A stretch of 64,000 nucleotides of DNA from Diplolepis rosae (taxonomy: Eukaryota > Arthropoda > Insecta > Hymenoptera > Diplolepididae). The notes below the pieces were generated by a model. That model saw only the letters and a program-made list of their open reading frames with translations. It did no database searches and had not been told where the DNA came from. The stretch spans positions 4,526,001 to 4,590,000 of the forward strand of contig JAPYXD010000555.1 in NCBI GenBank assembly GCA_030998225.1, in the 5' to 3' direction. Below are positions 1 through 10,500 of the stretch, piece by piece. The position numbers and the translations under genes were made by a program. Positions within the stretch are counted from its first letter, which is position 1. Every line of letters begins with the position of its first letter.

Positions 1-560
1 TTTCAGTTACGTATAACGAAAAATTTCGATAATTTTAGTTACAAACTGTTGAATATTCTAATACTTGTATCTGGAAATTGTAACTTGCAACTTGTAACAG
101 GAATAACTTTACGTTTTGGGTAATTGAATATTTATTCAGTTACAGCAGTTATAGCAGTTACAAGTAAATAAAAATTTTGTTACGGTTTCGTAATTTCATA
201 ATAAATTTTATAAAAATTCTGTTACAGTTTGGTGGTTTTGAGATATATTTTATGAAAATTCAGTTGAGTTTCATGATGTTAAGAAAAATTTCAGAAAATT
301 AAATCTTTTTTGGCAATTTTAAGATACCTTTACTAAAAAACACTAAATATCGCCAAATTTTGAGCTATATGGAGAAAAATAGTTGAAGTAATTATACTCA
401 ACTTCCGATCAAATTTAGGATATATGGACAAGTCAGAAGTTATTTAGTATCATTGTAATTATTTGTGATATATTAAATGTTCAAAAATGAATCAAAGTTG
501 AGTGAAATTCAGAAGTGTAGGGTGAAGTATGAAAGCGTGCATTAAAAATTTTTAAATATA
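1..560. other. AT-rich stretch without recognisable gene
   Basis: I see no coding signal. The first 250 bases carry loosely repeated GTTACAGTT-like words. Around 360-420 there is a segment that reappears inverted near 3800-3845 (AGTTGAAGTAATT against AATTACTTCAACT), so part of this is probably old repeat. Confidence 0.4.
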
Positions 561-571
561 TATATTATTTC

Positions 572-885
572 AAATTAATTAGTTGAGTTTGAATTTTTTG
601 TCACTGATGTCGGACGCCTGTGTAGCTCAGTAGTCAGAGTAGTCGACCGACAATCGAAAGACCTGGGCTCGAATCCCAGCGCAGTCGAAAGCGTCATTTA
701 TTTCACAGAAAGATTTTCAAATTCTTTAAATATTGAATTTATTTGCATTATTTGCGATATAAGAGTTTGAAATTGTCTACGAGGACACCTGTCGACAACG
801 TATCCTATCTGATACGCGACTAGTGATCCTCCGATAATGTAGGCAGTGACAAAAATTTCAAACTCAACTAATTAATTTGAAATCA
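572..885. repeat. Composite repeat: tRNA-like core between inverted flanks
   Basis: The ends are inverted copies of each other (AATTAATTAGTTGAGTTTGA at the left, its complement at the right). Inside sit a tRNA-like SINE head (611-690) and a second conserved block with GAGGACACCTGTCGACAACG. The same blocks recur around 30465-30830 and 62780-62960, so this is a dispersed family. It may be a SINE inserted in a MITE, or one composite element. Confidence 0.6.
611..720 (+). repeat. tRNA-derived SINE, copy 1
   Basis: A-box-like GTAGCTCAGTAG (about 622-633) and B-box-like GGGCTCGAATCCC (about 665-677) have tRNA spacing, followed by a shared non-tRNA tail with TTTCACAGAAAGATTTTCAAA. The body is repeated at 934 and, inverted, at about 30300 and 30620. 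That dispersal and the fixed tail mark it as a SINE, not a tRNA gene. Confidence 0.7.
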
Positions 886-933
886 TTTACAGCCACTAGG
901 CGATATAAGGAGATCTTCCTGTGGAGAAGGAGA

Positions 934-1062
934 TGTCGGACGCCTGTGTAGCTCAGTGGTCAGAGCAGTCGACCGGCAATCGAAAGACCTGGGCTCGAAT
1001 CCCAGCGCAGTCGAAAGCGTCATTTTTTCCACAGAAAGATTTTCAAATTCTTTAAATATATA
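934..1062 (+). repeat. tRNA-derived SINE, copy 2
   Basis: This is nearly identical to the copy at 611. The A-box-like GTAGCTCAGTGG and B-box-like GGGCTCGAATCCC are intact, and the tail is the same (CCACAGAAAGATTTTCAAATTC). The internal Pol III promoter looks better preserved here than in the other copies. Confidence 0.7.
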
Positions 1063-1079
1063 TTATTACTCGTATTAAA

Positions 1080-2519
1080 ATTATAAAAAACCAATCTTTT
1101 ATTAAATCATAAAAATAGTAGAGCTTTCCGTTCATTCTACTCTACGCTTTAATCGAGAGTTGAGTAAACCGTGAATCGCAAGACTTATTTCACCAGCTAT
1201 ATCTATTCACGCAGGAACGAATTAAAGTAATCTGCGCCTTGGAAACACATAAAATATTTATAATTTGAAAAACCTGTTGAATTTTTAGTTTATTAATGTT
1301 CCAAGTTATTATATTTAATAATATTTAATAATAAAAATCAATCAAAAACATACAAAATACAATTACAGTTTATTTTAGTACTCTCTAGATCCAAAATAGT
1401 GTATTACACTTATAAATTAGTGATTTTAAAAATTCATCGTACTGCAGTCGTGTTTGATTGTGTTTTGTCTGTTCATCACGAAGCTTTCGTACATGCTCCG
1501 CAGTGTTAACCACTATTTGTTTTTATGATTATCCACTAGTTCGTATAATTTATTTAAGAGTTTCATATAATCTACAATAGTTATATAAATTCTGTATGTT
1601 TAATAAATTCGTGATATAAAATTTGTTCTTAATTAATTTATAATTACTTCTTTCTTTTTCACATAAGTTTTTTAAATTAAATTAATTTAATGAAAATTTA
1701 AACATCATAAGTCTTGATAAGTGTATTACATAAAATTTGAAAAATCTACACAGGATTTAGATTGCACATAAATTTATTAGAGACAATAATAATTTGGAAA
1801 TCACAAATGTAAAATCGATTTTTTGAAAATATACAACACAGAAAATAAAAAAACCTTCTTTTAAATGTTTTTACACAAGATGCTTTTTGATAATAATGCA
1901 ATTTTTTAATGTACATTTCAAACTTGAGTTTCATTAAACTTCATACGTAGTTATAATAAAAATGTACACTAAATATTAATTAATAATTATATTATATATA
2001 TCAACAATCTTAATTATAATAATTTATCAATTAATTATATTACTTAAAAAAAATATTTTATGTATAATTTATGAAAAAAGTTGATTTATTTTTACTTGAG
2101 TAAGGCTTAAAAACTTTATTGACGACACTTACTCTCACAAGCTCTGAATAACTCTTGCGGTCACTATATAAGAAAGTTCCAAGTTTTATGTCTGAGGATT
2201 GTAAGCGAGCGTGTGCGTGATTTGACGAAAATGTATCGTACTATTTATAAGTGTAGTTATTAGGTTTATATATATATAATGTTATATGTTTAAGTGTATT
2301 TATGATTTAAAATATGATTGGCTACGACTGAATGGTGTGAAGCACTTCAAGCGTCGTTGATGATATACTTATACATTTCATGCTAACCCACTGGCGCATG
2401 TTGATGCCCTGTCGTCGACAACGTTTTACTCAACTCCTTACTATTCTCTATGTAACGCTTATTGTTATTCACTTTGGGTGAATTAGGTATTTATCAAATT
2501 CATTTTACCCGACTAGGAT
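1080..2519. other. AT-rich intergenic DNA, no gene seen
   Basis: Short open frames here (for example about 1746-1934 on the minus strand) have simple, AT-driven composition and no recognisable domain. I found no splice-consistent exon or repeat family. Confidence 0.4.
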
Positions 2520-2523
2520 TTAA

Positions 2524-3762
2524 GCTAGTTCGTTCACGAAAATTAGACCTCAGGAAAAAATAGATAATTTTTCTTTCAAGAATAGCAATATTATTATTGA
2601 AGGGCTAATTTGAAAGAGGAAAGATTATTTTTCATGAAAAAAATTTGAAACACAAAAAAATAATTTTATGTACCTCAGGCACGGAAACTCGTTTTTCCGT
2701 TACAGCTGAGAGTAACGGAAAGTTGTGTATTCCGTTATACAGGAATACAATGTAAAAATTAAACTGCGCATGCGCATATAGTCTTACAGCGGAACACAAT
2801 CTTTTTCTTATTCTTCTTCTTCTCCGTATAGCGTTAGCACCTTACTGGCAAAGCCTTGTACATTAGAACTGCGCATGCTCTATTACAACACGCTACTACT
2901 ACACAAGATCGATAAAATCAAAATGGCCGGGACTAGTCGTGAGATATCAAGTGTAATCATTAGCGCCGCAAACAACTACAATACTAGATTAGATTCGAGT
3001 GCACGCATAAAAACTCGTATAAGCACCGAAGTCACATAAAATAGAATACGCACACAGTTCGGGAAATTACGAGACTCGCGAAAATGCTCGCAGGACTGAT
3101 CGCGCCTCGGCTTCGTCTCGGATTTGCCTCAGCTACGCTCGGCTTTGCCTCAGCTACGCCTTGGCTTCGATCTCCTGCGAGCATTGTCGCTCGTCACGCA
3201 ATAACACTCATTGTGCGCCTAGGTACGTAATATACTATTATTAATAAATTTTATTTTTGTCCAAACTTATTTTCTTATCGCTTCGAGCCAAAATTTTAAA
3301 AATGATGCGATTATAATAAATCACGGTTCATTTTTTTAGGAAAAAGATTCTCTACAACCTGGCCGTTTCCAATTTTTAAAAATGAATTCTTTAATGACTG
3401 AAATTATAAAAAAACTATTTTTCAAAACAAAATTTTTATGAACAAATTGCTGTATTTGATAATAATTAATTCAATTTAAAAAATAGGAAACGGTCATATT
3501 GTAGAGAATCTTTTTCCTAAAAAAATGAACCGTGATTTATTAGAATCGCATCATTTTTAAAAATTTGGCTCCAAGCGATAAAAAAAAATAAGTTTGGGCA
3601 AAAATAAAATTTATTAATAAAATTTTTTTTTGTGTTTTAATTTTTTTTTTATAAGAAATAATCTTTTCTCTTTCAAATTAGTCCTTCAATAATAATATTG
3701 CTATTCTTGAAAGCAAAATTATCTATTTTTTCCTGAGATCTAATTTTCGTGAACGAATTACC
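2524..3762. mobile_element. TTAA-flanked foldback element (piggyBac-like target), copy 1
   Basis: The element is bounded on both sides by TTAA (2520-2523 and 3763-3766). Its ends are long inverted repeats, about 130 bp each, sharing AATAGCAATATTATTATTGA and its complement. The interior holds a GC-richer block with ACTGCGCATGCGC and GCGAGCATTGTCGCTCGTCACG motifs and a nested palindrome. A second copy lies at 22421-23300 and truncated relatives at 10112 and 47620. No transposase is encoded, so it is non-autonomous; the superfamily is inferred from the TTAA target only. Confidence 0.6.
3238..3620. repeat. Large imperfect palindrome nested in the foldback element
   Basis: The left arm (about 3238-3361) and right arm (about 3482-3619) are inverted copies, sharing for example GAGAATCTTTTTCCTAAAAA in complementary orientation. 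Half of one arm recurs near 47630-47740. It looks like a hairpin MITE inserted in the larger element. Confidence 0.65.
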
Positions 3763-4150
3763 TTAATAGATGTTCAAATGTCCTTATTTCCCAAGTTTAT
3801 TTGACAGAGTTGAGTAAAATTACTTCAACTATTTTTCTCCGTGTGCCTTAGTAACATTAAAATTTTGTAAATTTTCAAACATTTCTAACAGTCCATAACA
3901 ACTGAGATTTTCTTGCAAGACTTGAGAAATGTACTGAAGTTTATAGAACACACATAATTTTTCTTTGATAACCTATGCTGTATATCTAAACGAAAATCAA
4001 ACTCCTCAACAATTTTCTTTAGTAATATTACATCAACATTTAGCCAATATAATTGGTTGAATAAATTGAAATGTGGGTGTATTAATCACAGAATTTTATT
4101 ATTTATAAAGTTAATCAAATCTTTCGTTGGCCTAACCAATATTCTGCATA

Positions 4151-4235
4151 CAGAAGAGAGTTTAATAGCGCTTATCAATGATTACTAGAAATCAGTATCA
4201 GTAATCATTGCCAATCTGCGTTACCCTCTCTTCTG
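4151..4235. repeat. Small inverted-repeat element
   Basis: CAGAAGAGAG at the left is matched by CTCTCTTCTG at the right. An inner pair, CAATGATTACT and AGTAATCATTG, gives a stem. It may be a very short MITE in the region upstream of SPH-1. Confidence 0.4.
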
Positions 4236-4372
4236 TTTTTTGAGGAATCAGTTAGAAGGAACGAAATATGAAATTTGATCACAGGAATCCCAGTAATAAT
4301 TCTTAATTTCCTTATCTCCGTGTTTATACGTTAATATTTTTTTGGCAAACAATAGTTACGTCACAGATCTGA

Positions 4373-4435
4373 GTATATTTAAGGACTTCTTAAGAGCAAA
4401 ATTTTTATACGTACAAACAAGTAATACAAATCAGT
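4373..4435 (+). promoter_or_regulatory. Conserved core promoter of SPH-1
   Basis: The stretch upstream of the first exon is conserved in most copies of the family. Its elements are a GTATATTTAAG-like motif at about 4373, a TATA-like TTTTTATAC at 4402-4410, and an arthropod-type initiator TCAGT at 4431, about 29 bases further on. The start codon follows at 4454. Transcription start is inferred from motif spacing only. Confidence 0.55.
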
Positions 4436-4453
4436 TTCATTAGTGAAGTAAGA

Positions 4454-4511
4454 ATGTGGACTATCATCGCTGTTCTGTTCTACACCTTAACATCCATTTC
4501 GAATGCATTGG
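4454..4511 (+). CDS. SPH-1 exon 1: signal peptide
   Basis: It begins at the only in-frame ATG after the conserved promoter. It encodes a hydrophobic leader and ends in phase 1 at G|GTGAAT. Its length of 58 nt is the same in all intact paralogues. Confidence 0.8.
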
Positions 4512-7500
4512 GTGAATAGAAATTCTTAGAATATGATACATATAAGGAATAAACTAATACTGAGCAAAGGCTATAAACTGAACCAGCACTGTAAATTTCA
4601 TATAAATATATATCTAACACGTGTTTTTATGTATATTACATATGCTTTCTCCCACCGTTCCATATGGCGTTGCAATATGGTAAATTCTTCAGAACATTTA
4701 TGAACCGAAGTATTATAATTTAGTCGACGTATCTTATTAGTTTTTCCTGTGGTATATGATTATAGTCATTGTATATTTTTCAAATGTAGACTTTATTTTT
4801 TTAAATACACTTTTTTGAAAACTCTCTTATATTGATGTACACTACCGATCAAAATTGTGGGACCACCTACAAAAATTGTATTAAAAACATGCTCGTCTTT
4901 GAATGCAACTGTCTCCGTGAAAAAATAAGTTAGAAATATTTTCAAAATGGCGTTTGGAAGATTATAAAATTTCGCGTCGAATAAGCTCTATTTGAAGTAT
5001 TTTCATTAAATAGAAGCTGAGGTAGCGTGTGAGAAAAGCCGACGTAATTTCCTTTTTGACAAATTTTCACTTTTAGACTTCAGCTCCCTGCATACTTTAG
5101 GGAAGTGATAGGAAAAATTTGAAACTTTGCTAAAATAACACCTAAAGCCTCAGCTATAAATTGAGACCAAAAACATTTAAGAAAATTAAATAGTTTCCGA
5201 GATATGACTTTATTTGTTGAGTGATGCTCGAAAGATTTTTGAAGCAGCGTTTCAGCCGGTCGCTCGACTCGCGAGACACTGTTAGGGCACAATAGACGGT
5301 AGGCGTCAACCGGGGACCACTATTCGGAGAATATTTACTCTTTTTTTGATCTTTTGTCACTCAAATACATTTTAATTGTTTTCGAAAATACAATTTTTTT
5401 CACATAGTTAACATCTCCTTTCTTTATTTAAGGGCTCATTATTTAGAAATAAAATATTTGTATAGACCTCTGCGAAAAATTGTAGGTGTCATCAAGAAAT
5501 ATAGTCAAAACATTTTAATTAATTAAATTTTTTTTATCAATTTACAAAAAGAAAATATCATAATTGGTGTGTTAAGAATGAAAAATTTGTAACAGAGTAT
5601 AATTTTCAAACAATTAAATTTTTTTTTCATCAAATATTATATTTTATTTAAAATTTGTTTAAATTCAAAGTTTGTAATGCAGTACAAAATTATTATTAAT
5701 TTTGGAAACTAATATCCAGAGGCCCATGAAGATCTAGGATGGTTAGCAACATCTCTAGTCGTTGCATATTTACAAAGAAAAATTCCATTTTTGGACACTC
5801 ATAATTGTTTAGCATTTGTCTTTTAAGTTGAAACATCAAATAGCTATCTCTTGAATGAATGCAAAAAGAACTTAAAAAATCTCCGGAAAAAATATAAAAA
5901 AATATTTAAAAACATAAAAATTATTGTAAAAAATGTACGATAACTATAATCATAGTGTAATGATGTATTGGACGAGTTAATGGGCCTTTACGGTGTTGTT
6001 TCTCTGCTTAATTACCTGAATAATTTCAATAGATTTTTAAATTTGCATCTTTATTCATGCGTTAAATTTCTAGTCTACAGGTATCCTCATTTGTTGCAGA
6101 ATCAAATTCTGCATTGTTAGAAAATAAAGCACTACCAAGAGCAAGACGTTACGAATATGTCGGTGAAGAAGAATTACAATTTGTCGTTTCCGTAGGAGTT
6201 TTTAAGAATGGGAATTATATACACGTATGTTTAGCAGTTATGATCTCAGGATTAAACGGAATAACTTCCAGAAAGTGTGGCCACTATGAGTAATTATTTA
6301 TACAAAATATATTCATACATTATTTGATTGCAAAACGTAAATCTAAGAGAAAATTAAATCTCTTTGTAAATCTTGAAAGCAGGGAGAGAGTAAGTTACAA
6401 AAGAAATTTTTTTTATAATTTACAGTAGGAAATTTTTCTTCTTATAAAGATAAAAAATAACCTCCTTATAACGAGCAGAGGCTCTCAAATTCAGAATTTT
6501 CGGAAATTTTCTATTTTCCACCGCTATGACATGCCGGTTCTCGACATCAAAATCACCGCTCTTAAAGCCTTGAAACCACTCATGACACGTTCTTTCACTA
6601 AGAGCAGCCTTACCATAAGTTCTTGAGAGCATTTGATGAGCCTCAGCTGCAGTTTTTTTCAAATGAAAGCTGAAAATCAAAACTTCCCGCAAATTACGAG
6701 AATTCGGCTCGAAAACTGACATCTTCGATTGAGAATAAATTTATGATGCAAACACAAATTCATTAATGCGGTGCTGTCGTTATGTTGACAGATGTCCAAG
6801 CTTACTGTGTGACATTTTTAATCTGCCTATTTCAACCAGCACATAGGTTGTAGAGATCCAACTCCAACATAAATATGTGGCCAATAATCCGCTTACCCCA
6901 CTCGTAGGATGAAATAATTTGAGAATTCATTAACATGGAACAAGAGTAATTTTTACTTTATTGAACTGATTAGAAACACCTCCCTCGTGCGGTACATTTG
7001 TCGCTCTGTCTAGACGCAAAACTATATCTTACATAGAAAGGCAACTCTCGAAGCTCATCGAGTTGGCCCCCCCCCCGCAGGGTGGGTAAGCTATCCCTAC
7101 AAGCACTTACCGCTGCAGCCATCTATCAAAAAACGGCAGAAGAAAAGTTGTACACCTAATGCATTGCAAAGGCGATGTGCGAAATACAAAGAATTATTTA
7201 GTAATTAAAATTAAATATTAAAATGATTGAAAACTTTTGATCTTAAAGCAAGTGTCGAAAATACATCTTTCTCGAGGAAATTTAGTTGAGGAGGTTCTAT
7301 CGGTAAATAGCTAGTCAGAACAAAACATTTCGTGTAGTTGACTCACGAGGTAGTTGATGTGGCAACACCACCTCGCTTTTTTTAGTGTCCCTTCTAAATT
7401 TGGCATCATAAGAGGCATTTGATTGAACTAGATTATAAATCTAAGGCATTCAGGTGTGGATGTTATGATAGGGCAAACGTGTATGTAGGCTCAATGTTTC

Positions 7501-10500
7501 TTTTTGAATAGCACGCCATAACCTACCAACGTATACTTGGCTGCGGTGTTGCCATCCCTAGCGGACCCGGTTGAGAGAAGGGTCATAGAATACTCTGACC
7601 GTTCTCTGACCTTTCTCTGATCTCACATTATTATGGCTAAAAACGATAAAAAAAACATTTAAGACATTGCAATTATGATTCCGTGGCAAAATTTGGAATA
7701 GAAGGTGTAGGAATAAATACAATAATTTTATTTTTTAGCGATAAAAACTAGGAAAACATCATGTACCCGTCATTGAAGGCAGTGCAGTGGTTCAACATTT
7801 GCGGAACGTCTCCACCAATAGTAAATCTTCACGGTGGAGACGTTCCGCCAATTGTGAACCTCTGCACTGCCTTCAATGACAGGTATACGATGTTTTTCTA
7901 GTTTTTATCTCTGAATAATAAAATTATTGTATTTATTCCTACACCTGATAATTCAAATTTGATCGCAGAATCATAATTGCAATGTTTTAAATGTTTTTTT
8001 CATCGTTCTTAGCCATAATGATGCGAGGACAGAGAACAGTCAGAGAAGAGTCAGAGAACGGTTAGAGTATTCTATGACCGTTCTCTCAACCGGGTCCGCT
8101 AGGGATATCTACTACATTATCACTCAATATCATGATTTTTGTAACATTTATTTCCATTTTCATTGATTTACAAGTACCCTTCTAACAATATTGTAAGTTA
8201 TAAATTTTTTTTAGATATTTTTATCACTATTATAGAAGATTTCATCGATATTCAACCGTTATTAAATGTGTGGTGGGTAATTGAATACAATGAAAAGGTA
8301 GTTTTCCATAAGAGCACATGTTAAATGACGGACAATATTTATTAAAACATCTTAACTCACAGGTACCCTGGAGTCTTGAAAATTTGACTGATTCATTTTT
8401 ATGCATTTAAATAACTATCTTTCAAGTTTCATCATGTTCGGACACTTAAGTCGGTTCGGGTTGATTCGAATTAAAAGTTCGCATTGAATATTAAAGGATC
8501 TCGCATTGATTCGGATTCATTTGAAATAATTCTGATAGGTTTGGAACCAGATTCTGGAAGTGTCTCGGAACAGTTCGGATTGATTCAGAATCAATTTCAA
8601 TCCGGAATTTTCTCCAGAGACATCTTCCTCGAGAAAGGTGTATTATTAGGGTGACCATAATTGATTTTCGAAAAGTAGGACAAAAAGGTTTGAAAAACGA
8701 GGACAAGGTCGGACAAAAATTTATTCAAAAAAGAGGACAAAGTAGGACAGAAAAGTTTGAAAAAGAGGACAAGATATGACAGAAAAGTAACTATTTTATT
8801 TAATCTTATCAACGCTTAACATCTTATATTTTTATTTTTTGATGTATTTTAATTAATAATTTATTGAGTTGAAAGATTATTTTTGAGTTGTTAAGTCTTG
8901 CCAATAGACGAAGAAATCGTTAAATGGCATTGAATGATAAAGTTTTGTACAAAAAAAGATCCAAAAGTTGATCAAAAAACAAAAATGTATCATTTGGAAA
9001 ATCCGGACAAAACCCGGATAAAGCCAAAAATCCTGTAGGACAACTCACACAAGCCCTAAAATGAGGACATGTCCAGGGAAATCCGGACGGATGGTCACTC
9101 TATGTATTATTAACACCTGGGGTATCAGGTTTACTTAATTGAATGACGGGACCTTTCAAAAACCATCCGGGTATATTAAATTTCAGGTCTTAACCTCACT
9201 TCTCTGACGAAAATGTATTTTTAATACCCGAACTATCAGGATTACTTATTAGAACGACGAGACCTTCCAAAAACCATCCCGATATCTCAATAATTTAATT
9301 TAATTTCTTTACATAATTTAATCATAATATTTCAATCATTTTAATATTTAATTTTAATTATTAAATAATTCTCAGTATTTAGTAAATATATTTAAAATTT
9401 TTGGCGGTATAATTAGATTACCTCAACAAAAATTATACACTTAGCGTCATCTCTGTTGCTTTATTTTATATATAAAAAAAATAAAAAAACAAATTTCTTT
9501 ACTGACTTGACGCTATTTCACATAGTAAAAAAAACAGAAATAAATAAACAAGTAACAATTGCCGCTCGACAGATACGAGTGATCTTGTACATATATTTAT
9601 TTTTTGACTTTTAAAGTGGATCATTTTGATCCCAAATTGGTAGACAGTTTGATCTGCAACAGTTTGATATGTTAAGGTTTACAGCGATTGCCCGATAGCG
9701 GAGCCTGTGAAGAGGGGGAAATCGAAAACCTTCGAGGCACGACGAACGATGTGGTGGCACACATAGCCGAATTTATAAAATATCAAATATAACAATTGAT
9801 CAATTTTATAATAATTTTTTAGCTCAATTTAGCTCACAAAAATGACAGATAACACATGGCAACAGAACGCGTCGCGCAAAAGCCTGCTTTTGCTCTCGGT
9901 GCACAATATACTATTGTCTGACAGCGGAACCTGTGAAGGGGAGAAGATCGAAAACCTTCAAGGCACGACGAACGTTATGTTGGCACACATAGCCGAATTT
10001 ATAAAATATCAAATATAACAATTAATCAGTTTTATAGACAAACGTAGTTCAATTTGGCTCACAAAAATGATGGGATATTAGCATTTTTATATTAATATGG
10101 TAGATAATTAGTATATTATGTGCCTAGGCGCATAATGAGGGTTATTATGCGACGAGTGACAATGCTCGCATTTACGAGTTTTTCTGCGTACACTCGAATC
10201 CAATCTGAAAAGGTCGAAATTGCCGTGATTATCGCCCATCTCACTTGACATTTCGCGAATACTTCCGGCCACTTTGACTTTCTCGATCTTGTGTAGTAAT
10301 AGCGTATTGTAATAGACGCATGCGCAGTTCAAATGTACAAGACTTTGTCAGTACGGTGCCAACGCTGTACGAAGAAGAATAAGAAGAAGATTATGCTCCG
10401 CTGTATCGTAATAGGCGCATGCGCAGTTCAATTTTTTACATTATGTCCCTCTGTATCGTAATATACAACATTACGCTACTCTCAACTGTAGCATAAAAAC

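Noticed and set aside
612..690. Possible functional tRNA genes at 612, 948 and about 30320
   Set aside because: The boxes are present, but the sequences recur with an identical non-tRNA tail and flanks and form no clean acceptor stem, so they are SINE heads.
5080..5360. Minus-strand frames in SPH-1 intron 1
   Set aside because: They fall in a decayed Tc1-like fragment and show no transposase or other motif.
9685..10069. CRISPR-like direct repeat
   Set aside because: Only two long diverged units with no spacers, in a nuclear eukaryotic context.
10108..10332. 74-codon minus-strand frame; similar ones at 22507 and 48145
   Set aside because: All come from the repeated GC-rich core of the TTAA foldback family.
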